From the NCBI RefSeq assembly GCF_000019665.1, contig NC_010794.1, positions 682,001 through 746,000 on the forward strand: a stretch of DNA of 64,000 nucleotides, given 5' to 3'. Source of the DNA: Methylacidiphilum infernorum V4. GTDB lineage: Bacteria > Verrucomicrobiota > Verrucomicrobiia > Methylacidiphilales > Methylacidiphilaceae. Below, one piece after another: positions 10,033-19,213 of the stretch (position 1 is the first letter of the stretch; the number at the start of each line of letters is the position of its first letter). The notes below the pieces were generated by a model. That model had not been told where the DNA came from and did no database searches. It saw nothing but the letters and a program-made list of their open reading frames with translations. The translations under genes were made by a program, and so were the position numbers.

Positions 10033-11493
10033 CTAGCCCCGGGAAGAAAGAAAGCTCAAGATTTGTTCGGCGAGTTTTTTCCCTATTCCCTTTACCGCCG
10101 CAATTTCTTCGACGGAAGATTTCTTGATTTTTTCTATGGAACCAAAAGCGCGAATCAAAAGCTTTTTTCGATTTTCACTTATCCCCGGGCAATCATCCAG
10201 AATACTTTCTCTCATCCTTTTCTTAAGAAGGAGCTGGTGATAAGAATTGGCCACGCGGTGCGCCTCATCTCTTATTCTTTGCAGTAGCCGCAAGGCCTTG
10301 CTCCTTTTGTCCAGAACGAGAGGATCGGGAAGAGCTTCGCGGTAGATCTCCTCGTTTTCTTTAGCCAGCCCAATGACACATAGGTCGTTTAACTGCAGGG
10401 AATGCAAGGCCTTCAGGGCGGATGAAAGTTGGCCCTTGCCCCCGTCCACGACGATTAAATCCGGCAGCCTACCCCCTTCATCGAGAACCCTTTTATACCT
10501 TCTGCGGATGACTTCTTGCATGCAAGCAAAGTCATCTTGTCCGGCAACGGTTTTTATCCGGTATCTCCTATAGGAGGACCGATCGGCCTTCCCCTCTCGG
10601 AACGTGACCATGGAAGCTACTTTGTGGGTTGAAGATATGTTGGATATATCGAAACATTCGATGAGATGGGGAACTTGGGGTAGAGCAAGAACAGCCTGGA
10701 GTTCTTCCAGGTCTTCAAGGGGAGAAGACACTTTGGGGAGTTGTTTAACAAAACGCCGAGCGGGCCTCGTCGTTTCCTCCAAGGCTTCCAAGAGATTTCT
10801 AAGTTCAGCGGCTTTCTCGAAATCCTGGGCTTGGGCAGCCTCTTCCATTTTCAGTCGTATTTCATCAATCATTTCCTTGGATTTACCCTCTAAAAAGGCA
10901 CAGGCCATTTTCACCCTTTCGAGGTATTCGGCTTGACTGATCTTGGCGATGCAAGGAGCCGAGCAGTTCTTGATAATGTGATCTAAGCAATGTTTATAGT
11001 CTTTTTCAGAAGGGATAAGGGCGCTACAGGAGCGCAAGCCAAACTTTTTTTTCATGAGATTGAGGGTGGTTCTTAGGGCACTAGAACTGGCAAAGGGTCC
11101 AAAATACCTGGCATTGTCCTGTTTTTTCAGCCGCGTGACTTGGAATCTGGGGAAAGGTTCGCTCAAGTCAACTTTTACAAGCAGGAACCGTTTATCATCT
11201 CGAAAACTTACATTGTAGCGGGGTCGAAATTCCTTGATCAACCTTCCTTCCAAGAGGACAGCTTCGGCTTCAGAATGCACAACGTAATATTCGAGATCAA
11301 CAGCGGCCTCGACAAGGGCATTGAGTTTTCTATCGGCTCGAAGTCTCCTGGAAGGATGAAAATACTGGCTTACCCGTTTGTGAAGATCTACGGCTTTACC
11401 CACATAGATGACGCGGTTGAACCTATCTTTGAAAAGATAAACTCCCGGCTTGTGCGGAAGATCTCGGATTTTTTCTTGCAATGACATGATCAA
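10033..11493 (-). CDS. uvrC: Excinuclease ABC subunit C, shortened form
   Basis: Makes the dual incisions in nucleotide-excision repair with UvrA and UvrB. The GIY-YIG nuclease spans about residues 15-95 (KPGVYLF, VIYVGKA), the UvrB-binding UVR motif 205-240, the RNase H-like nuclease begins at ECFDISN (Asp282), continues through VVDGGKGQ and EAHR, and two helix-hairpin-helix motifs close the protein. At 486 residues it is over 100 shorter than the E. coli protein. The missing part lies between the UVR motif and the second nuclease, while all catalytic landmarks remain. TTG 11493 is better spaced from AGGGAG than ATG 11487. Confidence 0.94.
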   Translation of the reverse strand: MIMSLQEKIRDLPHKPGVYLFKDRFNRVIYVGKAVDLHKRVSQYFHPSRRLRADRKLNALVEAAVDLEYYVVHSEAEAVLLEGRLIKEFRPRYNVSFRDDKRFLLVKVDLSEPFPRFQVTRLKKQDNARYFGPFASSSALRTTLNLMKKKFGLRSCSALIPSEKDYKHCLDHIIKNCSAPCIAKISQAEYLERVKMACAFLEGKSKEMIDEIRLKMEEAAQAQDFEKAAELRNLLEALEETTRPARRFVKQLPKVSSPLEDLEELQAVLALPQVPHLIECFDISNISSTHKVASMVTFREGKADRSSYRRYRIKTVAGQDDFACMQEVIRRRYKRVLDEGGRLPDLIVVDGGKGQLSSALKALHSLQLNDLCVIGLAKENEEIYREALPDPLVLDKRSKALRLLQRIRDEAHRVANSYHQLLLKKRMRESILDDCPGISENRKKLLIRAFGSIEKIKKSSVEEIAAVKGIGKKLAEQILSFLSSRG

Positions 11494-11599
11494 ACTTTTA
11501 AAAAGCTCCCTTAAACAAAAAGCTTTTTTATTTTAATCTCCTCTAATTTAAGCCACTTTTAAGTAAAGATAAGTAAAGAAAGACCTATATTTTCTCTAT

Positions 11600-13855
11600 T
11601 TGATTGTTATGATTACTTTTTTCAAAGAAAAAGATCATCTAAAGTGTCTCTTTCATACTCTTATGCATGGGATTAATCCAAAAAGACTCTTGTTTGTTCT
11701 TTTTTTACCCTTTAGCCTGTTTTTCGTTCAACTGGGGATGGCGGCGACTTCAAGTTCTGCCCGAAGCCGTCATGTTGAAGTGAGCTTGCTTTCCGAACTC
11801 GATGCGGTAAGCCCCGGGAGCCATTTTTACGTAGCTTTGCGGATGAAAATGGATGAAGGATGGCATACCTATTGGCTTAACCCTGGAGATGCAGGTTCCG
11901 CAACAAAAATTGATTGGACTCTTCCCGTGGGTGTTCATGCCGGACCGATTCAATGGCCAAGCCCTAGCGTCATATCCTTGCCTCCGCTTACAAGCTTTGG
12001 CTATGAAGGAGAATGCTGGCTCTTGATCCCGATGGATATATCCCAGGAGCAACAGCTAGGCAGTTCGGTGAACATCAAGGCTTTCGTGCAATGGGTGGAA
12101 TGTGCGCAAAGCTGCCTGCCGGGAAGCGCTGAGTTGAACTTGACTTTGCCTGTTGAAAGTAGTCCCAGGGTGGATGAGTCTTTGAAAGAAGGCTTTCAGA
12201 AGGCCAAGTACGAGATTCCCCGGAGTCCGCCTGAATCGGTTAGTATCAGCTTTATGGATACGGGTAAGAACTTGATCATTTTTTTCCAGAACAAATCGGG
12301 CAAGATCCTTAATTTTGAGTCCGCCCATTTTTTCCCCTTTCAAAATGGAATCATCCAGTATTCAGCGCCCCAACAATTGCGCTTGCGGAAGGAAGGAGTA
12401 TCCCTGGAGATTGCCCGTCCCAGCAACAATGCTTCGGCTTTGACCGAACCCTTAAGCGGAATATTTACGGCCAAGCTTTCGGGCTTGAAAGGGATAGAGA
12501 AAATTAACTGGGATATAAGGGCAAGAAAATATATTCCACCGAAGGTGGAGACCCAGAAGACAGGAGCTTCCCCTTATTTTAATAAGAAGTTTTTCTCCTA
12601 TCTTGGGCTGAGCTTTATTGGGGGATTAATTCTCAATCTCATGCCTTGTGTTTTACCCGTTATTTCTTTAAAAGTACTTAACTTGGTGGGGGCCGCCAAG
12701 GAAGGAGGCGGTTCTTCTATTGCCCATGGATTATCCTTCGTGCTGGGGGTGTTGTTTTCTTTTTGGATCGTGGTGGGGCTGTTAATCCTTCTGCGACAAA
12801 AAGGGTTGGAGCTTGGATGGGGTTTTCAACTCCAGTCTCCTCCCTTCGTTGCTTTCATGGCTCTTTTCTTTTTCCTGATCTCCTTGAATCTTCTTGGAGT
12901 ATATGAAATTGGGGTTTCCCTGGTTTCAGCCCAATCTCTTGTCGAAAAAGCCAAAGGCCTATTGGGATCCTTTCTCAATGGCATGCTTGCAACACTGGTG
13001 GCTTCCCCTTGTACCGCCCCTTTCATGGGATCAGCCGTGGGATTTGCTCTTTCTCAACCCCCCCTTGTCATCATCCTGGTCTTTAGCTCGCTCGCCTTGG
13101 GCATGGCTTTCCCGGTGTTCGTCTTGTCTATTTTCCCCGGTCTTCTCCGGCTGCTCCCCAAGCCCGGCCCGTGGATGGTCAGTTTTAAACAATTTCTTGC
13201 TTTTCCCATTCTCGGGGCGGTGATCTGGCTCATCTGGGTTTATGGCAAACTCAGGGGAGTAGATGGGGTTCTGGACATCCTGTTGGCCTTGCTCTTTGTA
13301 GGCTTGGGATCTTGGATTTATGGCAAGTTCAGCGGTCCTTTTCATCCCCTTGGCGTGCGTGTGCTCTCTATACTCTTATCCCTCGCTATCCTCTTGAGCA
13401 GTTTTTATTACGTGGTCGTGGAAATAGAAAGGTCCTTTTCCACAAAAGTGGCTAAAAAAGAGGAATGGGTTCCTTTTTCGGAAAGCAAGTTAGAAGAGTA
13501 CCTACAACAGGATGTTCCCGTATTCGTTGATTTTACGGCTTCTTGGTGCCTGACCTGCCAAGTGAACAAAAAAGTAGCCTTGGAGAACCCCGAGGTGAAG
13601 AAGAAGTTCGAGGAACTCGGAGTGATAAGGATGGAGGCAGATTGGACTAATCGCGATCCGAAAATCACCGAAGCCTTGGAAAGTCTCGGTAGAAGCGGGG
13701 TTCCCACCTATGTTTTTTATGGCCTTGGTTCTGCTTCTCCACTCCTCTTGCCGGAAGTGATTACCCCAAAAATGCTTTTGGATGTATTGAACAAGATTGA
13801 GAAAGAAAAAAAACAGAAGGAAGCCCAGGCTAAAAGTGGGGAGTTTTTCCAGTAA
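11600..13855 (+). CDS. DsbD-family thiol:disulfide interchange protein
   Basis: Carries reducing power from the cytoplasm across the inner membrane to envelope thiols. A signal peptide ends around LGMAATS. A periplasmic N-terminal DsbD/ScsB-like domain has the pair in VECAQSCLPG. The membrane core has paired cysteines in LNLMPCVLPV and VASPCTAPF. The C-terminal thioredoxin domain carries the redox motif WCLTC (Cys650 and Cys653 counted from 11600). Candidate starts are TTG 11600, ATG 11609 and ATG 11663; the last gives the cleanest signal peptide, but no start has a good ribosome site. The pabC-like gene follows after six bases. Confidence 0.9.
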   Translation: MIVMITFFKEKDHLKCLFHTLMHGINPKRLLFVLFLPFSLFFVQLGMAATSSSARSRHVEVSLLSELDAVSPGSHFYVALRMKMDEGWHTYWLNPGDAGSATKIDWTLPVGVHAGPIQWPSPSVISLPPLTSFGYEGECWLLIPMDISQEQQLGSSVNIKAFVQWVECAQSCLPGSAELNLTLPVESSPRVDESLKEGFQKAKYEIPRSPPESVSISFMDTGKNLIIFFQNKSGKILNFESAHFFPFQNGIIQYSAPQQLRLRKEGVSLEIARPSNNASALTEPLSGIFTAKLSGLKGIEKINWDIRARKYIPPKVETQKTGASPYFNKKFFSYLGLSFIGGLILNLMPCVLPVISLKVLNLVGAAKEGGGSSIAHGLSFVLGVLFSFWIVVGLLILLRQKGLELGWGFQLQSPPFVAFMALFFFLISLNLLGVYEIGVSLVSAQSLVEKAKGLLGSFLNGMLATLVASPCTAPFMGSAVGFALSQPPLVIILVFSSLALGMAFPVFVLSIFPGLLRLLPKPGPWMVSFKQFLAFPILGAVIWLIWVYGKLRGVDGVLDILLALLFVGLGSWIYGKFSGPFHPLGVRVLSILLSLAILLSSFYYVVVEIERSFSTKVAKKEEWVPFSESKLEEYLQQDVPVFVDFTASWCLTCQVNKKVALENPEVKKKFEELGVIRMEADWTNRDPKITEALESLGRSGVPTYVFYGLGSASPLLLPEVITPKMLLDVLNKIEKEKKQKEAQAKSGEFFQ

Positions 13856-13861
13856 ATTCTT

Positions 13862-14644
13862 ATGCCCAATCTCAAGGATTTCGGAGACTTTCTTCCGGGA
13901 TATGGAGTGTTTGAAACCCTTAGGGTGGAAGAAGGAACCGCGTTTTTTGTCGAGGAACATTGGAAGAGCCTTCTGCAAAGCGCCAAAATGCTCGGCCTTT
14001 GCCCTCGGCAAGATTTTCGCAGGTGCGTCGGTCGTCTTCCCAAGAAGGCAACCGGAAAATGGCGGTGGATAGTGAGCGGAGGAGAAGAAAAAGATTTTTT
14101 TGATTCCCGGGCAAAAGAGCCCCAGGAGGTTTTTAGCTTGGCTGTTGCCGAGACAAGGGTGGGCTCCCGTAATTGGGACAGTCGACTCAAGACTTTAAGT
14201 TACCTTGTCCATTACCAAGCCAGGCTTTCGGTGGAGGCGGATGAAGCGGTCATTTTAAACGAGCATGGCGAAGTGGTATCGGGAGCAATGAGCAACCTTT
14301 TTTGGGTTAAAAACGCAAAGATCTATACCCCTTCTGTTGAAACAGGATGCCGTAAGGGGATAATCAGGGGATGGGTCATGTCCGAAATGGAGGTGATTGA
14401 AACAAGGATGGGACCAGAAATCCTCCAAGAAGCCGACGAGATTTTTTTGACCAATAGCTGGATAGGGATTAGACCCGTCGTGCGGTTCCAAAACAGGATC
14501 TTAGAAAAAGGGAAAATCGCAATGGAGCTGTCAAAGAAGCTTAAAGCCACCTATAGCTTATTTAAAAGTTCATCTTCGCTGGATGGAATTTCTTCCCAGA
14601 TTTTTAACCAAGGGGCAGAAGAGCTGTCGGAAGGGGCCCGGTAA
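13862..14644 (+). CDS. pabC: Class IV aminotransferase, probably aminodeoxychorismate lyase (PabC-like)
   Basis: PLP-dependent class IV fold. The N-terminus GYGVFETLRVEEGTAFFVEE is the classic opening of PabC and branched-chain aminotransferases. LKTLSYLVHYQARL supplies the PLP-lysine region, and EAVILNEHGEVVSGAMSNLF then TPSVETGCRKGIIRG give the family's closing motifs. PabC releases 4-aminobenzoate for folate synthesis; D-amino-acid or branched-chain transaminase activity is possible. The last 94 bases overlap the end of the convergent nadE, so the C-terminal 30 residues share DNA with another essential-looking gene. Confidence 0.85.
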   Translation: MPNLKDFGDFLPGYGVFETLRVEEGTAFFVEEHWKSLLQSAKMLGLCPRQDFRRCVGRLPKKATGKWRWIVSGGEEKDFFDSRAKEPQEVFSLAVAETRVGSRNWDSRLKTLSYLVHYQARLSVEADEAVILNEHGEVVSGAMSNLFWVKNAKIYTPSVETGCRKGIIRGWVMSEMEVIETRMGPEILQEADEIFLTNSWIGIRPVVRFQNRILEKGKIAMELSKKLKATYSLFKSSSSLDGISSQIFNQGAEELSEGAR

Positions 14645-16635
14645 TCCCCCCTGGGACTGAGAGAGCCTCCGGAACCGACTTTAGGAGCATTGGCTATGCA
14701 GCTCCTTTTGAATTGACTGGTACGGAAAAAACGGTCGAGAAAGACTCTCAGCCAATATTTTATCTGATCAATGGAGTATGCTTCCCTTTTCTTTTCCATT
14801 TCAGGCCACTGACCCCTATTTTTATCATGCCAAGCAGACCAACAGAGAAAAGCGGTTTTTGTGGGTAAATAGCCGTATCTCAATGTATAATAAAGATTAA
14901 AATCCTGGAGATTATAAGGGCCGATTTGTTCTTCTGAGCTTTGGAGAGGTTCTTGAGCGTTTTCCCCGGGAATAAGTTCTGGACTGATGACCGTATCAAG
15001 GATCTCATCGAGAACCTCACTCACCTTCTCGCCTAGCTCTTGGGTCTTGGAGACCCACCTAATTAGAAACTTAATCAAGGTTTTAGGAACACTGGCGTTG
15101 ACATGATAATGAGCCATATGATCGCCTACCCCGTAGGTCGACCACCCGAGGGCAAGTTCACTTAAATCGCTTGTGCCCACGACCAGGGCGTTTTCAAAAT
15201 TGGCGAGCCTAAAAAGATGATTCGTTCTTTCACCGGCCTGGACATTTTCGAAAGTCACATCATAGAGTTTTTCGCCCCTGGCAAAAGGATGCCCAATATC
15301 CTTAAAAAGCTGCATGCAACTGGGTCGAATATCGATAAAATATTCCCGGCATCCAGTAGCCTCGATGAGCCTGCGTGCCTGCTCGAGGGTCTTTTTAGTC
15401 GTTGCAAACCCGGGCATGGTACAGGCCAAAATATTTTGCCTGGGAAAGCCTAAAATATCCATCGCCTTGGCACAAACGATAAGGGCATGAGCCGAATCCA
15501 GCCCTCCGGATATACCGATGACCGTTTTGCGAATGGAAGTAGCCTTGAGCCTCTGGATAAGCCCCTGGGTCTGGATAGCATAAACTTCCTGGCATCTCTG
15601 GTCCCTTGTTAGTGGATCGCTGGGGACATAAGGGAACCGTTCCAGGACCCTTTCCAACAAAAGGATAGATTCCTTGTTGACATCAAGGGAAAAAGTCAAG
15701 GTTTTAAAGGAGCTGATCTCTTTTTTAAAATGGACTTTTGTTTGACCGAAACTGTTTTGTCTCATTCTATCTGCTTGGAGCCGGTCAAGATCGACGTCGG
15801 CAAAAACCAGCTGTGAATCGTAGGCAAAACGTCGGGTTTCGGCAAGCTTGGTCCCGTTTTCATAAATCAACCCTTCGCCGTCCCATGCAAGATCGGTCGT
15901 TGATTCTCCAAAGCCCGCTGCGCTGTAGATGTAGGCGGATATACACCTTCCCGACTGGCTGGCTACCAGCAGTTTCCTATAATCGCTCTTTCCAATGGTA
16001 ATGTTGGAAGCTGAAAGGTTGACAAGCACGGTGGCTCCCGCCAAGGCGGCAAAAGAAGAAGGAGGTAGAGGAACCCAGAGATCTTCGCAAATTTCAATGG
16101 CCAATTTGAAAAGGGGTTGCTGCTCCCATTCAAAGATAAGGTTGGTTCCAAACGGAATCGCCTTTTGTCCCAGCAGATCGACGTATTCCTCCGTGGCCAA
16201 TGCAGCTTGGCTAAACTGCCTGGACTCGTAAAACTCGCGGTAGTTAGGCAGATAACTTTTAGGGATAACCCCTAGGATTTTTCCCCGGCTGAAAAGACAG
16301 CCGCAGTTGTAAAGCAGCTGGTTAACCCTTAACGGAAGGCCTACTAGGGTGAGCAGGGAAAGGGGAGCGGTTTCTTCAAGAAGGTATTCTAAAGCCCTCA
16401 GTGAAACTTCAAGGAGAGCGGATTGGTGAAAGAGATCTTCGCAGGAATAGGCAGAGAGGCATAGCTCGGGAAAAACGACCAGGGTGGCTTTCTTATCGGC
16501 TGCTTGCCTACATAATTCGGCGATTTGGGTAGCGTTATAAAATGGATCGGCCACCTTTCCCACCGGAACTCCAACGGCAACCCGGACGAAATTGTGGGTA
16601 TATAAATTAAAAAAGCTTTCTTTCCCCATTATCAA
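14551..16635 (-). CDS. nadE: Glutamine-dependent NAD+ synthase
   Basis: Converts nicotinic acid adenine dinucleotide to NAD+ with glutamine as nitrogen donor. The N-terminal nitrilase-type glutaminase has the Glu (VFPELCLSAYSCEDLF), Lys (PKSYLPNYREFYE) and Cys (AIEICEDLW) triad. The C-terminal synthetase has the ATP-pyrophosphatase loop GISGGLDSA and the end signature KVGSGGSLSPRGDYRAPSD. The length of 694 is usual for the fused form. ATG 16629 is the likeliest start; a TTG two codons upstream is also open. The gene end overlaps pabC on the other strand by 94 bases. Confidence 0.95.
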   Translation of the reverse strand: MIMGKESFFNLYTHNFVRVAVGVPVGKVADPFYNATQIAELCRQAADKKATLVVFPELCLSAYSCEDLFHQSALLEVSLRALEYLLEETAPLSLLTLVGLPLRVNQLLYNCGCLFSRGKILGVIPKSYLPNYREFYESRQFSQAALATEEYVDLLGQKAIPFGTNLIFEWEQQPLFKLAIEICEDLWVPLPPSSFAALAGATVLVNLSASNITIGKSDYRKLLVASQSGRCISAYIYSAAGFGESTTDLAWDGEGLIYENGTKLAETRRFAYDSQLVFADVDLDRLQADRMRQNSFGQTKVHFKKEISSFKTLTFSLDVNKESILLLERVLERFPYVPSDPLTRDQRCQEVYAIQTQGLIQRLKATSIRKTVIGISGGLDSAHALIVCAKAMDILGFPRQNILACTMPGFATTKKTLEQARRLIEATGCREYFIDIRPSCMQLFKDIGHPFARGEKLYDVTFENVQAGERTNHLFRLANFENALVVGTSDLSELALGWSTYGVGDHMAHYHVNASVPKTLIKFLIRWVSKTQELGEKVSEVLDEILDTVISPELIPGENAQEPLQSSEEQIGPYNLQDFNLYYTLRYGYLPTKTAFLCWSAWHDKNRGQWPEMEKKREAYSIDQIKYWLRVFLDRFFRTSQFKRSCIANAPKVGSGGSLSPRGDYRAPSDSSSAPWLKIWEEIPSSEDELLNKL

Positions 16636-17069
16636 AATATTTTTCGATTATCTTAGAGGACAAAAAGAAAAGAAAAGAAAAATTGGTTAAAAAGACAAAA
16701 ATTGAAGAAAAAATTTTCTTTTTTTCAATTTTTTTGGAGTTAAATCCGCTCCTTCATTCAAAACGTTAACAAAGCTGACCCGAAGCGAAGAGTTCCTGGT
16801 TTTGGTTTTTTATCCTGTCTACCCCTAGCTTTTTTTTGTCCTTCGATTGTCCCGGAGTGGGGACTACAAAACGGTCAATGGGCCTTTCTCCCCGCTTTTT
16901 CTATAAAAAGCTAAAAGGAGGGTAAAAAAAAGAGGCGCCACCGAACGCAGGGGGAAAGGGAGCATTTTGAGAAACAAAGCCAATGGGCAGTCGGGAGTGC
17001 AAAAGGAGGAACAAGGAAAAAAAGGGTGCAAGCCTATTGATAGAGTAAGATTTCAACAAGGAATGATGA
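16636..17069. other. 434-base gene-free divergent intergenic region
   Basis: Lies between nadE (leftward) and a secreted orphan (rightward) and must carry promoters for both. It is rich in A and T runs and contains a long AT palindrome near 16697-16736 (separate entry). Purine-rich runs such as AAAAGGAGGG at about 16913 resemble ribosome sites, but no start codon follows at a useful distance. I see no tRNA, riboswitch or convincing small gene. Confidence 0.5.
16697..16736. repeat. AT-rich palindrome
   Basis: AAAAATTGAA on the left pairs with TTCAATTTTT on the right. The stem is extended by a G-T wobble and A-T pairs to about 15 base pairs around a short AATTTT-like loop. It has no GC core. 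It lies between divergent genes, where a terminator is not expected, so a regulatory or structural role is as likely as termination. Confidence 0.4.
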
Positions 17070-17714
17070 ATGAAAGAGAATAAAACCATGCTGTTCTTTC
17101 TTTTTTTCTTTTTTCCAATCTTGTCCCTTCCCCTTTTGGGAAAATCGCAAGCGGGGCGGCTCATTGCCCTGGTCAATAAAGAGCAATTGGACCTTTCAGA
17201 CTTAAAGGAAATAAACCGGATAGTCCAGTATTATTTTTTTCAAGCCGGCCTTGAAAAGATGGGCGAAGAAACCCCTATTTTTGTTTCCCATAAAAAAAGA
17301 TCGCTTTTGGGTCCTCGTCGTCCTATCCCTCCCGATTACCCTGCCAAGCTTATGTCATATGGTCATGCTCATGAGGAAACCCAATCCTATTCCTATCATT
17401 CGCCCGCTCATGCCCAAAGAGCGATCCGGAGCATCGAAGCGGAGATTAAAAGTAGGGAAAGTACTGACTGGGCGGCAATATCAGCGGGGCCATATTTTCT
17501 AACACCAACGAACTCCTCGGTCCATAGGCGCTTGACGGTGAGTTTTGATCCCCACCAAGTGGCCTGTTCTTTTCCCGAAATCCGAAAACTTTATGCCATC
17601 AATGGAAATCTCACCCGAAAAAATGCCTTGGATTATGCCGAAGGCAAAGCAGGAAAGATGGATGTCAGTTGTGTCTTCCAATCCGGTAGGCTAGTTCGGT
17701 TAACCTTTTATTAA
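17070..17714 (+). CDS. Secreted protein of unknown function
   Basis: Not recognised. The first 27 residues form a signal peptide: a charged start, a run of Phe/Leu, then LLGKSQA. The mature part is about 187 residues, mostly polar, with a His/Ser/Tyr-rich patch near residues 95-115 (YGHAHEETQSYSYHSPAHAQ) and a C-terminal section that looks beta-rich, ending RLVRLTFY. One cysteine pair (VACSF and VSCVF) could form a disulfide. AAGGA seven bases before the ATG supports the start. It leads the rightward group that continues with a small ORF and the ChaN-like gene. Confidence 0.7.
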   Translation: MKENKTMLFFLFFFFPILSLPLLGKSQAGRLIALVNKEQLDLSDLKEINRIVQYYFFQAGLEKMGEETPIFVSHKKRSLLGPRRPIPPDYPAKLMSYGHAHEETQSYSYHSPAHAQRAIRSIEAEIKSRESTDWAAISAGPYFLTPTNSSVHRRLTVSFDPHQVACSFPEIRKLYAINGNLTRKNALDYAEGKAGKMDVSCVFQSGRLVRLTFY

Positions 17715-17807
17715 TATAAATGCTTCCGGGCAAGCTTCCGGCCAAACAGAAAGGCGCTCAAGGACAATCCATCGTTTTAAAATGCTGGATAAAGGAGGGT
17801 CAAAAAA

Positions 17808-17876
17808 ATGAGCATTTTCTTTCCTTTTAGAAAAGAAACTTGGGTCAGAGACTTTCGGATCGACTTACTTCAATGA
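17808..17876 (+). CDS. Small ORF of 22 codons with a strong ribosome-binding site
   Basis: ATG 17808 is preceded by AAAGGAGGG at 17790-17799, one of the best Shine-Dalgarno sequences in the window, at an ideal distance. The peptide begins MSIFFPFRKETW and ends DLLQ before TGA. It is aromatic- and Arg-rich and stops 25 bases before the ChaN-like gene. It could be a leader peptide that governs the next gene by coupling, or an independent small protein. No homologue is known to me. Confidence 0.4.
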   Translation: MSIFFPFRKETWVRDFRIDLLQ

Positions 17877-17901
17877 AAGAAAGAAAGATCGGAGCTATGC
17901 C

Positions 17902-19212
17902 ATGAACCGGGATTTAAAGAAACTCAACGCCCTTGTGGTCAGTTGCGGGGAAATTCACGACCATGACCATTATCAAGCTTTGATTCGATCCCTTCCGGAA
18001 CTTGCCCGGAATCACTTTGTTTTAACCCTGGAGTTACCCCGGGATTTTAATCCGTTGATGAGAAAATTTATCGATAAGGCCACCTCCCTTTATGAAAAAG
18101 TAGCGGCTCATGAAATCCTTCCCGAAAAAGCGGAAAGAAAGGTCGATCAGCTTGAACTGGAGTTGATCGATAAAATGGAAAAAAAATACCCCAGTTCATT
18201 AAACTGGGAGTATGGGTTTTTCAAGTCTAGGGGAAGTCATTGCAGGAAAGAAAAAGGCAAATGGGTCATGGACGATCCGGTGGAAGGGAAGATAGTTTCT
18301 TCTATCGGTCATTACACGGACATCATGAGAGAGGTGGCTCGATACAATGCCGAGCATGGAAACCGACTCGGAGTTTATGCCGTTGATATCACCACGCGGG
18401 AAATGAAAGCCCAACAAAGGAAAAAAAACCTTTTTGTAGAAATCAACCTTCCCAAGGAATGTCAAAAAGCGGTGGACGACTATTTAGCGAAAGCAAAAAA
18501 AAGCGCCTTTTTGAGGAAAATACCCAAGGAAGGGTTAAAGGCAAAGTTTTTAGAAAACATAGAAAAAGAAGGGATTCCGCTCGAAAAGGAGCAAAAAGAG
18601 ATTTTATTAGGCAAGTTAGATTTTCTAGCCAGGCTGCAAAGAAAAGACAAAAGCCTTACTGTTTTGACGAAGAACCTAGACAAAACGGCATTTCGATATT
18701 TCGTTGAGAATTACCCCATAAAAGAGAAAGCGGGAGACATGAACACCCGATTGAATTCTGCTTTTCTTGACTACAGGGACCGGAGGATGGCGGGCAATGA
18801 TCCGAAACCCGAAGACAGGCGGTTCGGCCCTTGTGATATAAAAAAAGTGGCTTTATCCTATCCTTATCATTATCCCGGACCTCGGATATTGCATTGGGGC
18901 GGAGCTGCACACCTTGGTGAATGGAAACGGAAAACCAACCTGCCGTTGGAATTAGGAAAAGCGGGTTTTCCCCACGGGCTAACCGCCGATGCTTACACGG
19001 TTGACATTCTCTCCCCGGAGGCTTCTCTCGATGAGAAGGGAAGATGGGAAAGGCGTTATCCAACGGACTTTGTCTTTGAGAGCCAGAAGGGTTTACTTAA
19101 GGCCGTGCAAGAGGGGATCAAAGGACAGGAAAAAACGGCCGCTGGGCATGCGACTATCTCTACCGCCGGGTCAATAACGGGAAAGCAAAAAAATAGCGAA
19201 AAACAAAGGTGA
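17902..19212 (+). CDS. ChaN/EreA/TIKI-like superfamily protein (putative), function unknown
   Basis: A soluble 436-residue protein with no signal peptide. The N-terminus has the superfamily's opening pattern: a hydrophobic strand, then Gly-Glu-x-His (VVSCGEIHDHDH, Glu17, His19), then LPELA and a strand ending LELPRD (Glu44). A central segment reads like helix-Asn-x-x-His-Gly then VYAVDI. A late strand-Gly-Gly-x-x-His element (LHWGGAAHL, His337) matches the family's second site. Such folds occur in haem-uptake ChaN, erythromycin esterases and TIKI metalloproteases. A Lys/Glu-rich insert covers about residues 195-265. Its place beside a TrbL-like array raises the idea of a secreted or toxin-like role, which is speculation. 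Confidence 0.5.
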   Translation: MNRDLKKLNALVVSCGEIHDHDHYQALIRSLPELARNHFVLTLELPRDFNPLMRKFIDKATSLYEKVAAHEILPEKAERKVDQLELELIDKMEKKYPSSLNWEYGFFKSRGSHCRKEKGKWVMDDPVEGKIVSSIGHYTDIMREVARYNAEHGNRLGVYAVDITTREMKAQQRKKNLFVEINLPKECQKAVDDYLAKAKKSAFLRKIPKEGLKAKFLENIEKEGIPLEKEQKEILLGKLDFLARLQRKDKSLTVLTKNLDKTAFRYFVENYPIKEKAGDMNTRLNSAFLDYRDRRMAGNDPKPEDRRFGPCDIKKVALSYPYHYPGPRILHWGGAAHLGEWKRKTNLPLELGKAGFPHGLTADAYTVDILSPEASLDEKGRWERRYPTDFVFESQKGLLKAVQEGIKGQEKTAAGHATISTAGSITGKQKNSEKQR

Positions 19213-19213
19213 T

